A stretch of 34,342 nt of DNA from an uncultured Candidatus Altimarinota bacterium (GCA_937924685.1 CALEVN010000014.1:1-34342); one strand, 5' to 3'; shown: positions 1 through 10,588, counted from the stretch's first letter. Translations and numbers: made by a program. The notes: generated by a model not told the origin, from the sequence alone.

Positions 1-14
1 TCGCTCGAGCCTAT

Positions 15-314
15 ATGGACGAGAGAACTGAGCTCGTGACAAAGCTCGTCATAGCCCTCCTCGCACTCGCTTATATCGTGAGTCCTGTCGATATACTCCC
101 TGATTTTCTCCCTCTTCTGGGTATCACTGATGATATACTGGTTATACCGCTCCTCATGTGGATACTGATACCCAATCATATCCTCGAGGATGCACGAAGA
201 TACGTCGCTGAACTCGAAAAAAAAGAAGCACATTCACACCATTGGATTTTCTGGACCTGCATAAGCATTCTCGGACTTATGCTCATATACACTATTGTCG
301 AATTACTCTACTAA
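15..314 (+). CDS. YkvA-like (DUF1232) small membrane protein
   Basis: A protein of 99 residues. Residues 16-45 carry the DUF1232 (YkvA family) signature: YIVSPVDILPDFLPLLG followed by TDD. Members are small membrane-associated proteins of unknown biochemical role. A hydrophobic helix spans roughly residues 8-25 together with the signature, and a second one lies near the C terminus (about 77-98, WIFWTCISILGLMLIYTIV). The frame stays open to the left window edge, so a start upstream of the ATG at 15 is possible and the gene may be truncated here. It has no in-frame TGA. Its TAA shares the four bases CTAA (311-314) with the TAG of the convergent next gene. The family call is from the motif; the function is unknown. 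Confidence 0.75.
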   Translation: MDERTELVTKLVIALLALAYIVSPVDILPDFLPLLGITDDILVIPLLMWILIPNHILEDARRYVAELEKKEAHSHHWIFWTCISILGLMLIYTIVELLY

Positions 315-838
315 ACTTGTAGGCAAGAGAAAAACTTCCAAGTATCTTTTTCGACGCCATCGAGATAGAGCGTTTCGAGTGTAGTTCCAAAAAAATTCAC
401 GAGGAGTGTTCCCTTTCGTGTCTGAATACTCACTGTATCGCCTTGTCGAAAAAATGTATTTTCTTCATCAGATTTCGCCGCTTTAAATCCATGATCAGTG
501 AGCCAAGTGACGAGTTTTTCTTCCGAGTATGTCATACCTTTTGTGACGACGAGCATGAGTCGTGATTCGTCATCAATCCGCCAGTCCAGAGTCTCTATTG
601 GAAATATTCCGACGAGATCAGGATCATGCAGTACCTCAAGAATATCATTTTTTGTTGTGATAAGTCGATATTGTTTTGTATTTTTTTCTAACTCTGAGAG
701 CGTTTGGAGTGTTTGAAAAAGTTTTTCACCTTGTTCTCTTGTCTCTACGATAAGCCTCTCTGTATTTTGAAATTCTTCACGACGAAGAAGAAAAGCGTGA
801 ATAAGTGGATGCGATGGTGATGAAAAATGATGTGTCAT
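311..838 (-). CDS. hypothetical protein (175 aa)
   Basis: I do not recognise this protein. It is soluble-looking, with no signal peptide or membrane segment. The N-terminal half (about residues 15-55) is rich in Glu, Gln, Leu and Arg and probably helical or coiled coil. The C-terminal half has alternating hydrophobic and charged stretches typical of a small alpha/beta domain. The ATG at 836-838 is fixed by an in-frame TAG a few codons upstream. It contains no in-frame TGA, which is unusual in this window. It ends in TAG, which overlaps the TAA of the convergent YkvA-like gene by four bases. Confidence 0.65.
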   Translation of the reverse strand: MTHHFSSPSHPLIHAFLLRREEFQNTERLIVETREQGEKLFQTLQTLSELEKNTKQYRLITTKNDILEVLHDPDLVGIFPIETLDWRIDDESRLMLVVTKGMTYSEEKLVTWLTDHGFKAAKSDEENTFFRQGDTVSIQTRKGTLLVNFFGTTLETLYLDGVEKDTWKFFSCLQV

Positions 839-889
839 TATTATGCGAGACTATATCAACAAATAGAGAAAAGAGTTATCAAAGGTGCA

Positions 890-919
890 TTGACAATTAA
901 TTATTTATAATATTATAAC
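890..919 (+). promoter_or_regulatory. sigma70-type promoter upstream of the ECF sigma gene
   Basis: A perfect -35 box TTGACA at 890-895 is followed by an AT-rich spacer of 18 bases and a -10 box TATAAC at 914-919. The ATG of the sigma factor gene is at 935. This is the best housekeeping-like promoter near this gene. No start site has been measured. Confidence 0.55.
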
Positions 920-934
920 TGATAAATTATATTC

Positions 935-1549
935 ATGGGAAAAGAACAAGGACTCAATGGTGAATCAGAAGATGTAAAAAAAGCACAGGAAGGCGACATG
1001 GCAGCATTTGATAGACTCATTAGGAAACATACAGAATCTGTGCGAGCATTTGTCGCAAGATGACTTCAACCAACAGAGGTCGATGATATCATACAAACAA
1101 CTTGGATAAAAGTATGAAAATCTCTCCCAAATTTCCAATGAAAAAGTGCATTTAGCACATGGGTAAAACGAATAGCACGAAATGTTTTTTTAGACGGAAA
1201 AAGAGAGTCTCGGCATAGTTACGATTTTTCTTCTCTTGATCAATTTGGGAGAACATTTTTAGAAAAAACGCCCGATGTACTCATCGATGAACAGAGGCCA
1301 GATAGACATCTCAGCAGAACAGAATATGAACAAAGAAGAGCATCGTGGCTCAATTGGGCTCTTACGCAACTGTCCGAAACTCATCAAACAGTTATCAAGT
1401 TACAATTTATAGAAGGATACAGTTATCAAAAAATTGCAGAAAAAATGTGATGTAGTATTGGCACAGTGATGAGTAGAAGATTTTATGCTATGAAAAAATT
1501 AGCAGAATTAGCAAAAAAGCATAACTGAAATTGGGATACTCCAGAATAA
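935..1549 (+). CDS. RNA polymerase sigma factor, sigma-70/ECF family
   Basis: A protein of 204 residues when TGA is read as Gly (five in-frame TGA codons); with the standard code it would be shredded. Region 2 is clear at about residues 25-90: DDIIQTTWIKVGK, then a FQGKSAFSTWVKRIARN stretch followed by LDGKR, the classic DNA-melting and -10 recognition block. Region 4 lies at about 145-195: LSETHQTVIKLQFIEGYSYQ followed by KIAEKMGCSIGTVMSRR, a helix-turn-helix whose first glycine is TGA-coded. The short linker without regions 1 and 3 fits an ECF-type factor. No anti-sigma gene is obvious next to it, since the following genes are convergent. It lacks a Shine-Dalgarno sequence and is preceded by a good promoter. 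Confidence 0.9.
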
Positions 1550-1551
1550 AA

Positions 1552-1962
1552 CTATGAGGCAGTACTGATAATCTCATCATGTACTCCATCATTCTCAGTT
1601 TTGGTAGAGGTCATCGTACGTATGCTACCTTCAAAATTAGAGACGATATTGGTCGCAGCCTGATCAAAATTTCTCTGTGCGGCATTCATCGCATCACGAG
1701 CTGCATTCATCTGCTGCTCCAAATCTTCACGAGCAGATGCGAGAGCTGATTTCAGAGCACTTTCCGCCGCTTGAGCTGTTGTAATAATAGTCGCATCATT
1801 TGATTTTGCAGTACGTGCGAGGCTGGCAATTTCTCGTCATTCAGACTCGATAGACTGTGCCGATCGAGCAGCCTCTGATTTTTGACCTTCAAAATTATCA
1901 GATTCTTTATCTATAGCTCGAATATCTGAGGTAGTACTGGAAACTTTTGAAGAAATAGACAT
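1552..1962 (-). CDS. alanine-rich coiled-coil protein (136 aa)
   Basis: Not recognised as a named family. The start MSISSKVSSTTSDIRAID is followed by about 100 residues rich in Ala, Glu, Ser, Gln and Asn without proline, strongly suggesting a long helix or coiled coil. One in-frame TGA (codon 41, in ESEGREIA) is read as Gly. It has no signal peptide. It is the last gene of a leftward set of three (3570 to 1552) with spacers of 12 and 21 bases, and its TAG lies two bases from the TAA of the convergent sigma factor gene. It could be a structural or secreted-substrate-like protein, but nothing in the sequence proves that. Confidence 0.65.
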
Positions 1963-1983
1963 AAAAAAAATTAAAAATAAAAG

Positions 1984-2232
1984 TTATACATCGACACTAC
2001 GTGGTTCGTCACTATGTCCTCTCTGTTTTTGGAGAGAGCTCTCTGTCGACCGAAGTGGCGTGATACGGTCTCTCAGTTTTCATTCCTGTTTCGGTACAAT
2101 CGCTCGTTTGATCTCTTCTTTTGGAGTTTTATCAATTTGTTTTTTGAGAATATGGGCAGAATTATCATTCTGTAATACCCTTATCTCAGAGGGTAATTTT
2201 TCCTTTTTAGAATCAATTTTTTCTATTGGCAT
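1984..2232 (-). CDS. small charged hypothetical protein (82 aa)
   Basis: An 82-residue protein starting MPIEKIDSKKEKLPSEIR, rich in Lys, Glu, Arg and Gln and predicted to be mostly disordered or helical. One in-frame TGA falls in PKQEGKLRD. It is too broken under the standard code to appear as an ORF. Support comes from its fit between the two neighbours (12 bases after the upstream gene, 21 bases before the downstream one) and from an open frame that ends in TAA. No family recognised. Confidence 0.5.
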
Positions 2233-2244
2233 AGTGATAAAAAA

Positions 2245-3570
2245 TTATTGTTGATAATAGAGTATGCGATCTTTGAGGACTTTTTCGTTATATTGTTTTT
2301 TCTTTCGTTCATCACGTGGATATGTAGGGATTTTTTTATCATAGAGAAACATATATTTTGGATGCGTCTTTTCAAAAACAGCATTAATCATTTGGAATTC
2401 TTCATCCGTAAAACGCATTTCATGATTTGTCACAGTCTGAAATGTATGTGTATGTCGGTTAAATCGGATGAATCCTCCGATAATATCCGTGATGATATCT
2501 CGCATTTCAGGACGATTTTCAAGAAGTAGCTCATATTTTTCCGCTCCGATAACAGTACGAATTTCCTCATATTCTTCATGAGGAATAATCGAGCGAGAGA
2601 GTATCCGACTTTCTGTTTGTAATTGTGATTCATTTGCTATACGAAAACTTCATTCACCATATTTTTTCTCGAAATTTTTCACTGCTTTTGTCACTTCAGC
2701 ATTTGTTTTGAGATTGGCAACGTGAGTTTTACCAAGCTCGGCAAAAACTGTGGCATCATCTTTTCCTTCACCACGTTTTTTCAGATATTCAGTGAGATAG
2801 TCAGATTCTGCAAGTATCATATTGTGAATATGATCGGACTTAATCGCATATTTCCCTGACTTATCGTTGCTACGATAGTCTGTCACGGAGAGAAATGGAT
2901 GATCTGGATGCATTGCAGTGAGGTATTTTTTTATACCGACGATATTCTCTGGCCAGAGAAAAACGAGAGCTCAGACACTATTCACCCACGTATTCACTTC
3001 AGGATCAAATCGATAAAATCCAGTATGCACTCTCTGCACGATGTCTCGTGTATTTTGATCGAGTCATTCTGTGATTTTTTCACTGATACCGAGATCTCTC
3101 TGAAGTTCCTTGCGCATGGTAGCATCCATGGTACCAAACTGTGATATACGTGCGGCGAGATCGGGATTGATGATGAGACGATTGATACTCTTCCGGAGGG
3201 AGTCCATCCAGTCACGATCTTGAGAAAGCTCAGGTTTAGTAGCAACAAGAGTAAGGAGTTCCTGGATTTTCTGAGCGAGGAGGGCTGAAGCAGTAGGAGT
3301 ATCGAGAAGTTTTGGATTTTTCTCAACAATCATATCGAGATAAGCTGGTACTGACTTTGGATAGTCTCGAATTTTCATACTCAACACATTTTCAAGTATT
3401 TTTTCATCCGTGATTTGCTCAACTGGGATATCTGTACGAAGATTTTGTAATTCATTTCGTGCAGTTTCGGCTACCTCCTCTCGACGATCAGGAGAATCTT
3501 TTTTCTCCCGGGAATCATCTTTGCCTGTTTCTGGAAGTGGAACTGGTTTTTTAGTTTCAATATCAGCCAT
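2245..3570 (-). CDS. hypothetical protein (441 aa)
   Basis: One reading frame of 442 codons, interrupted under the standard code by TGA at 3064-3066, near 2971 and at 2650-2652; all three are read as Gly. The first 45 residues (MADIETKKPVPLPETGKDDS onward) are highly charged and probably disordered. The rest looks helical and soluble, for example KSVPAYLDMIVEKNPKLLDT and the tail FEKTHPKYMFLYDKKIPTYP. There is no signal peptide, membrane segment or known catalytic motif that I can name. It heads a leftward set with the 82-aa and 136-aa genes. Its start lies about 90 bases from the divergent argS, so the interval 3571-3660 should hold promoters for both. Confidence 0.75.
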
Positions 3571-3608
3571 ACCTCTATACTACCCTATTTCCGTTTTGGA
3601 TGCAAATA

Positions 3609-3636
3609 TTGCCCCTTTTTGTTTTACGCATATACT
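3609..3636 (+). promoter_or_regulatory. putative promoter of argS
   Basis: A TTGCCC at 3609-3614 and a good -10 box TATACT at 3631-3636 are separated by 16 bases. The argS ATG is at 3661. The -35 match is only partial, so this is a moderate prediction. Confidence 0.35.
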
Positions 3637-3660
3637 GCTCACAATTTCTCCCCATTATTT

Positions 3661-5391
3661 ATGCAGTCTACGACTCTTCGAGAATCGCTCTCCAGATACC
3701 TCCAAAAGACAGGCAAAGATTGTTCTGCTGATGTATTTCAATTTACAATTCCACCAGATCGAAAATTCGGTGATATATGTATCAATATATTTCCAGCTGT
3801 AAAACCAACAAAAATGGCTCCAGCACAGCTCGCTGAAGAAGTATTGAGTTCCATGAAGACTGAAAGTTATGTCACTGATGGAAATATTCAGGGAGGTTTC
3901 GTCAACCTCTTTGTCACAGACGAGCTCTATGAAAAAGAATTGAGCGCATGGTCACTTCCAACATTTGATAAAAAAGAGGAAAAAATCGTCGTTGACTATA
4001 TGGGGGCAAATATCGGAAAACCTCTCCATATCGGACACCTCTGTACTCCCCTTTTCGGCCAAGCGACGATTAATCTCCTCCGCCTCATGGGTTACGATGT
4101 TACCGCTGATATGCATCAGGGCGATTGGGGTGGAATATTTGGAAAACTTATTACTGGTTGGAAATATTTCGGTGATGAAGATGCGTTTGAAAAAGACCCT
4201 ATACATCATCTCCTCGAAATCTATGTCGCTATTACAGAAAAAACAGAGAAAGAACCAGACATCGAACAAGAATGTCGGGATGCATTTAAGCTCCTCTCAG
4301 AAGGGGATGAAAAATCAATCAAACTCTGGCAACAATTTACTGATAAAAGTCTCGCAGGAGTACGAGCTGTCATGAGCGAGTTTGGTGTTCATCCAGATAT
4401 CTGGATTGGTGAGAGTTTCTACGAAGGAATCACTCTTCCAAAACTCGGAAATTGGCCAGACCTCACACCAGATAATACGATGTCTGCAGTTGTCGAGGAG
4501 CTGATTGAGCGATGAATCGCAACAAAAAATGAAGACGAGAGTGTCGGTGTCGTATTTGCAAAAGAAACGAAGCTTCCATCCTGTATTCTCCAAAAAAAAG
4601 ACGGAACACATGGATATCTCGCGAGTGATCTCGCAGCAATCAAATATCGTCTAAAAAATTGGTCTCCAAGCAGAATTCTCTATTTTGTCGACAATCGACA
4701 AGCTCTTCATTTCAGACAATTATTTGCGACAGCTACTACTGCTTGGCTCAATGGAAAAAATACCGAACTCACCCATGCAGGAAACGGTTTCGTCAGTCTT
4801 CCTGATGGTGCTATGTCGACTCGTCATGGCCGCGTGATATTTTTAAAAGACTTGATCGGAGAAAGTTTTGATCGAGTGAAAAAAATACTCATAGAACGAG
4901 AAAGGATACTCTCAGACGAGGATACAAAAGCAGTCGCTCTCGGTGCTATTATCTATTCATTTTTAAGTCAAGATCGTGAACGAGATTGGATTTTTGAATG
5001 GGATAAAGTTCTCGCGTTTGAAGGAAATAGTGGACCATATCTCCAGTACACCTATGTCCGATGGAACAAAATACTCACAGAGATCTGAGGCATAGAAAAA
5101 CATGATATTTCAAATGCACAACTGACTTCATTTGATCGTGATTTAGTACTCGATGTCCTCGGTTTTAACGAAGTTTTCGAAAATTGTGGAACGAGCTACA
5201 AGTTTCATCTTCTCATAGCACATCTCGCGACGATGGCTCGCCATCTCAATGCTCTCTACGTGAACACTCCGAAACTCAAGGAAACTCCTGAAAACGAGAG
5301 AAAAGGCCGTATGTATATCATACATACATGTCTCGAAATTATTCGCTATACAACAACTATTCTCGGCATGCCTCTTCCAGAGGAAATGTAG
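3661..5391 (+). CDS. argS: arginyl-tRNA synthetase (class I)
   Basis: A protein of 576 residues, the usual size for ArgRS, charging tRNA-Arg with arginine in the cytoplasm. The N-terminal ~115 residues form the ArgRS additional domain. The class I signature is GKPLHIGHL with HIGH at residues 123-126. MSTR at 385-388, within GAMSTRHG, occupies the KMSK-loop position, with Ala where many ArgRS have Lys; this Lys is also missing in other functional ArgRS. The C-terminal helical anticodon domain ends with a typical YTTTILGMPLPEEM. TGA codons at 4513-4515 and 5086-5088 are read as Gly; only two in 576 codons is a low load. An upstream TTG at 3619 is in frame, but the ATG at 3661 suits the family start. 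Its TAG abuts the TAA of the next, convergent gene with no spacer. Confidence 0.96.
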
Positions 5392-6909
5392 TTATTGACA
5401 GAGTCCGTTGAGACAGGTAAGGGGTGTAGGAGAAGTCATAACCATGCACGGACTAAAGACAGGATAAGTCGTATTATAGAGAGCCTGTGCATTTGTATAA
5501 TAGGTTGTTTTACTGTCAAAAAGCGTCATATCGATATTTTTCTTTGAATACTTTATACCGATACTTGATCCTCCACAAGCACTATTACCAAAGAGCTTCC
5601 ACTGACATTGAGCATTATTCGTACAGGAGAGATCTTTGGCATAATTTTGTATCTCTTTGAGAACATTCGATAAGAAAGTGTTATCCTGAGATTGATTTAT
5701 CGGAGAATACGGAACATAGGTCGTACAATAACTCGGACGAAGCGTCCCTGTGCAAGCCATCATCGTACAAATAGTCTGACCATTTGAGGTACGAGAACAG
5801 CTATTACATCCATCATAAAAACTCTGACAAATCGAAGTATCAAGTGTCGTTTTTTCACGACAATCAGACGAATTATATTCACTCTCATATCGTGTATCAC
5901 AGTATTCGTCTCCCTCTCGAATACAGACATTTCCTATATCTGCTATCCTGTCACCATCTTTATTTGGAGCCGTTTTGAGTCCACTACAACATATGAAATC
6001 ACCAGGATTTTCTGGCGGATACACATACCCTCCACCTGCATACTTTCATTCCTGAATGCAGGAATTGGTTTTTTTGACACATTTATTATTTTCAAGAGTG
6101 TATCCATTTTCACAGGCGGAACATGACGGTATTCATTTCCAGAAGCACACCCTCTCCGTACATGCAGTTCACTCATCACCCACGGTACAAGAATTACATC
6201 CATCATTATAGACAGTACAATGAGCGAGTGGATCATTCGAAGACTGATAATCAAGGAAACTCACAACAAGTTGGAAAAATTCTCCTCGTGTCATTTCATG
6301 AGACATATTGAAACCAGAAAGTGTAGTGCCAAGACGAGCGTCATAGAGTGCTATTCCTCGACCAGAATTATCACGAACATTGAGAGGTATCTGTTTTTCC
6401 TGAATAGTGAGAATAAGTCTCTTTTGCCAAGCAGGGAGATTTCCAGAAACAGTACTCGTAGAAGTAGAAGAAAGAGAAATGTTCAGTGACTTTATGACGA
6501 TTCCGAGAGCCTCTGCGAGAGTAAGTGTCGCACGTGGCCGAAAAAAAGTATTCACTCTCGTCACTATATCAGCATCAGCAGCGAGCTCGGCAGCTCGGCA
6601 GACCCACCACTCTCCTGCGATGCCTGCATCAGAGAAATAATCACGACACGCATAGCTCGAAGGCATATCAATGCCCCTTAATTTTAGAGCTATACCAAGG
6701 GCTTCTTGTCTGACGAGTGCATCATCGAGTCTATACATAGATGCCTCTTGGACGTCCAGTGATGTGTTGATACGATACTGTGCCGCAGTTGCGGATTGAT
6801 TTACGATGATTCACTTTTCTGCCAGAGTACGAGCATCAGAAAGTCCAGCGTATTGTGCAAGTGAAGTAAGTGTAAAAAGAAACAGAAAAGTAGAGAGAAA
6901 ATATTTCAT
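5392..6909 (-). CDS. secreted SLH-like, cysteine-rich surface protein
   Basis: A protein of 505 residues. The N terminus MKYFLSTFLFLFTLTSLAQY is a typical signal peptide with likely cleavage near residue 18. Residues about 55-150 resemble S-layer homology repeats: RQEALGIALKLRGID, then FSDAGIAGEWWVCRAAELA and FFRPRATLTLAEALGIVIKS. A third, weaker copy may lie near MTRGEFFQLVVSFLDYQ. The C-terminal half (about 240-505) is cysteine-rich, with CSACENGYTLENNKCVKK and many spaced Cys that probably form disulfides outside the cell. Four in-frame TGA are read as Gly. Likely anchored to or part of the cell surface. The SLH assignment is from pattern only. It is divergent from the M23 peptidase gene, with a 166-base intergenic region between them. 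Confidence 0.75.
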
Positions 6910-7075
6910 AAAAAGACGTAAGTAGAGCTCCAGTATAGATAGAATAATAAAAAATAACATGATTATTCACCCACTCTTCACAATACATAAGAATCGTATT
7001 GATTTGATCAATTTTTTTATACAATGTAAGCAATAAGAAACCTGTTTTAGTTCCAGAAAAAATAAAAAGTTCTCT
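6910..7075. promoter_or_regulatory. divergent promoter region between the SLH-like and M23 genes
   Basis: This 166-base AT-rich stretch separates two divergent envelope genes and must drive at least one of them. Rightward, TTGATT at 6999-7004 and TACAAT at 7020-7025 are spaced by 15 bases, a weak promoter candidate. I see no convincing leftward pair, no hairpin and no RNA gene. Confidence 0.35.
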
Positions 7076-8125
7076 ATGAATCGCCGATACTTTTATCTCG
7101 CTACTCTCGTCGTACTCATTCCTGGCATTCTCATCTCAGAACCACCAAAAATAGCGCCTATAACGCTCGATAAACCTCCTGTGGAGATACTCTTTTCCGG
7201 AGTTACTTCTATGAGTACAGGTGCAGCAGTTTTTCTGAGAATAGACTGAAATCAGAGTATTTCATCACCCTGTGAAAGCACCTCTTCAAAAGTAAGTAAT
7301 GACAGTGCTTCAAGTATCATACAGTGGCAACCAGTAGGCACATGTATTCTTCCGATGATACGAGTAGCAGATAAAAACTACATACTCCCCATCAATGGAC
7401 ATTATCCAGACGAAGCTATGCTCTCAGATGTTTCAAGTGAGACACTCAGAAATACGCTCCGAGCGAGCACAATACTCAGAAGCGATTATCGTCTCACGTC
7501 ACTCCGTGTACGAGAATTTTTTGATATCATCAATGACGTACTCAGTGCTCGTGATCAGAAATTTTCTCTCCCAATAAAAAATGCGAAACTTCCAACTCAA
7601 GCAACTCATCTCCCAAATTCACCACGTCCATTTCGTGCTGAGTCAACTGACGGGGTTCATCATGGATTTGATTTCTACACCGCTGAAGGAACTCCAGTAC
7701 TCGCAATAGAGGATGGAACTATTCTTCATGTAAAGAGAGATTTCTCTTGGAATGAGATGAATCATTTACTCTCTGGGAAAAACGAACTCGAAGAACAAGA
7801 AAATCTCGATGTCTATCGTGGTAATACTGTCTATCTAAAAACAAGATCAGGACATGTGGCCATCTATGCTCACCTTCAAAAAATCCCTGATAACATCCAA
7901 GAAGGCCAGACAGTCACCAAAGGTGAAGTAGTATGACATGTAGGAGATTCAGCTGTACCAGACAAAAAATATCTCTATCATCTTCATTTTGAGCTCGCAA
8001 TGAATCCTTTTGTCGATGAACGAGCTGGCAGTTATGATTTCAACGATGTCCTCCTGTGGAGCTTCTGGTGAAAAAGTAAATCAGCCGACTGGATTCGTTC
8101 GCATGATGATGGGCTTTTTGAATAA
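7076..8125 (+). CDS. M23-family metallopeptidase (peptidoglycan endopeptidase)
   Basis: A protein of 349 residues with an N-terminal hydrophobic signal or anchor (residues 4-16, RYFYLATLVVLIPG). The C-terminal third is a LytM/M23 domain: HHGFD with zinc ligands H195 or H196 and D199, a GHVAIYAHL strand, and the distal HLHFEL with H302 and H304. Such enzymes cut peptide cross-links in peptidoglycan outside the membrane. Three in-frame TGA (7244 region, 7934-7936 and 8069 region) are read as Gly. The second precedes HVGDSA, giving the family's usual GxxGxTG-like turn. The gene ends in TAA at 8123-8125. Family assignment is secure; substrate is inferred. Confidence 0.9.
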
Positions 8126-8131
8126 TTATTT

Positions 8132-8320
8132 GTGTTTTTCTTCTCTCAACCTATACTTACTTATGTTGTACCATGATGATTTTCAGAAAAACACAAGCCA
8201 ATTAGCATTGAAAGCTCCTACAAAAAAGAATATCATACCCTTACACGTCTCTCAAAAAAATATTTCCGTGGCCATCAATGAAGCTCATACTGTGATCTTT
8301 TTGATGCTCATGTCTCATAA
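8132..8320 (+). CDS. possible small ORF after the M23 gene (62 aa, GTG start)
   Basis: The reading frame of the M23 gene stays open after its TAA, from 8126 to a TAA at 8318-8320, if three TGA are read as Gly. With a GTG start at 8132 it gives 62 residues. The central part reads KPISIESSYKKEYHTLTRLS and then KKYFRGHQGSSYCDLFDAHV, which looks protein-like. It has no ATG and no ribosome binding site, and no family is recognised. It could instead be the decayed tail of an older, longer M23 gene, or non-coding. The rest of the 324-base interval (8321-8449) is AT-rich leader for the RNase J gene with nothing else I can support. Confidence 0.3.
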
Positions 8321-8449
8321 TTCATAAGTACACACATGTGCTTCAATTCATTCGGAGTGAACTTTCATGTTCCTCTAGAATCCCTTTAGGAAACCAATTT
8401 AAAAAAACTTTCACGTTTCTTATACCTTATTCCCTTTCCCTTTTTCCCT

Positions 8450-10507
8450 ATGTCCGATAATTTTTTTGCTGAGCTCGATTCAGAACTCTGAGATGCAAAA
8501 ATCACCCCTTCTTCAGAAGAGGCGCAGCCAGTTCATTCGAACCCAGCAGCACATGCACCTGTAAAAAAACCTCTTCCTGCAGGCCCTATAAAACCACAAC
8601 TGAAACCAACAACACCGATGAATCCATCGATGTCACGTCCAGTTCATAATGGCCAAAAAAATTTAGTACCGAAACGTCCACTTATGACTGGAAAACCGGT
8701 GCTGACAAATCGTCCGCTCAAGCGGCTCGAGCTCCCACCGGAGAAATCTATTGTCACTCCTGAATCTACGCCTGCAGAAGTCCCGACTTCTCTTTCGCCT
8801 GCAGTCATAAAAAGCCTGAATGTGCCTGTGATTTTCCCAAAATCAGCAGAGCCACAGATTCTCCCAAAAGCAGATCATAATGTGACTCGCATGATCCCTA
8901 TCGGTGGTCTCCGTACCGTCGGTGCAAATATGACGATGTTTGAACACGGTGATGATATCCTCATTGTCGATGGCGGTCTTGAGTTTGCGCGTGGTGGCAA
9001 TTCACCAGGATTCAATTATCTCCTTCCAGATATACGATTTCTCCAACCGCACATCAAACGTATCAAAGCGATGTTCATCACACACGGACATCTCGATCAT
9101 ATTGGAGCACTCAAGAATCTCGTCCCCGCTCTCGGTTTCCCTCCTATCTATGGCGCTCCATTTACGATAGCCATGATCAAAAAAGGATTCGAAGAAGCAG
9201 GTCTCAAAAACAAAGTCCAATTTTTCACCATCAATCCTGATGCAGGAAAGATGGCCAATATTGGTGTATTTAAATATGAATTCTTTCGAGTAAATCACTC
9301 TATACCAGACAGCTGTGGTGTCTATATCGAGACGCCGAGTGCTCGTATCATGCATATGGGTGATTACAAAGTCGAATTTTTCCCTCGTATCGATAAGCCT
9401 GCAGATCTCCCAAATTATGCCAGAATTGCTTCTCGTGGTATCGATATTCTCCTCCAGGAAACGACAAATTCTTCTCGTCTAGAATGGACAACATCAGAAA
9501 CAAAAGTCACAGGCGAACTCAAGCAAATCATCATGGATGCCAGAGAGAGAGTTATCGTAGGTAATTTTTCTACACTTATAAGCCGTATACAGGATGTCGT
9601 TACAATCGCTCAGGAACTCGGACGAACTGTACTCATCAACGGTCGTAGTATGGTCGACTGTGTCGCTATAGCTCGAGAAATGGGCTATATAAAATGCAAA
9701 GAAGGGGTTATAAAAGCTCTCGATAAAAAAACTATGGAGAGCATACCAGAAAACAAACAAATCATCATCACGACCGGCGCACAAGGTGAAGAATTCGGTG
9801 GTCTCAACAATATTTCCCGTGGCGATCATGCAACAATTTCGATCAAACCAAGCGACACTATTGTTCTCTCTTCATCAATTATTCCCGGGAATGAACTCGC
9901 TATTGCTGAAATGATGAATCGTCTCAATCGATTTGGATCAAAAATTATCACTATTAAGGAACTCGAAGTTCACTCTGGTGGACATGGAGGTATCGTCGAA
10001 CAGAGAGTGATGATGAATCTCATCAATCCAAAATACATCGTCCCTGTTCATGGTGATCTCTCTCAGCGTCTCACGCTCAAGCGTGAAGCAGTAAAAATGT
10101 GATGGGATCCAAAAAATGTCCTCATTATCGAAGATGGCTCTATCGTAGAAATCGATGAAAGACATGAGCTCGTATTCTCTCGTAAAAAAATCCCACTTGA
10201 GGCTCTCGGTGTCGATGGTATGAGCATTGGTTCTCTCGAAACCAGAGCTATCAAAGAACGTATCCAGCTCGGTGAAGAGGGCGTCCTCATCGTCAACACA
10301 AAAGACGCAACAGTAGAATCACGTGGCCTCTTCTTCCCTGATGAAATCACCGCCTCACACAGTGCTATCGCAGACTATGCCAAAAAAGCAGTATCTGCCA
10401 AAAAACCAGAAGATAATCACAAAAACTTCTGCGATTTTCTCGCAAAAGATTTGAGCAAAATGGTTCTCAAAGTCTGGGAACGTGAGCCATTGGTGGTGTG
10501 TATTTAA
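8450..10507 (+). CDS. rnj: ribonuclease J-type metallo-beta-lactamase RNase
   Basis: A protein of 685 residues. RNase J enzymes process and degrade RNA (5'-3' exo- and endonuclease) in bacteria lacking RNase E. Residues 1 to about 145 are a Pro, Lys and Ser rich, probably disordered extension not found in a typical 550-residue RNase J. The catalytic core follows: THGHLDH with metal ligands at 212-217, NHSIPDS with H283, MGDYK with D305, then a beta-CASP domain, HSGGHGG at 508-514 and PVHGD with H534. A C-terminal domain ends at VVCI. The loop ETTNSS replaces the common ESTN. Only two TGA-Gly codons occur in 686. The long extension may bind RNA or partners; that part is inference. Confidence 0.93.
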
Positions 10508-10524
10508 TCATACAATTTTCAAAA

Positions 10525-10553
10525 TTTCACTCTTGCATTAAATAATTTATAAT
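10525..10553 (+). promoter_or_regulatory. promoter of the epimerase pair
   Basis: A -35-like TTTCAC at 10525-10530, a 17-base spacer and a perfect TATAAT at 10548-10553 lie in the AT-rich gap between the RNase J gene and the first epimerase (ATG at 10589). Confidence 0.45.
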
Positions 10554-10588
10554 TAATATTCAAATATTAATTTATTTCCGTGAAAATA

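Noticed and set aside
935..1549. UGA as selenocysteine or tryptophan
   Set aside because: There are too many sites for selenocysteine and no SECIS-like context; positions match Gly (FIG, GNHD, GHTHGG, MEGAA), while Trp is already encoded by TGG throughout.
8010..8327. ORF of 105 residues overlapping the M23 3' end
   Set aside because: It overlaps the M23 catalytic HxH region in another frame; the M23 frame itself gives the more protein-like continuation.
8400..8449. Promoter of RNase J (TTTAAA and TATACC pair)
   Set aside because: Both boxes match poorly in a pyrimidine/A-rich leader, so not listed as a feature.
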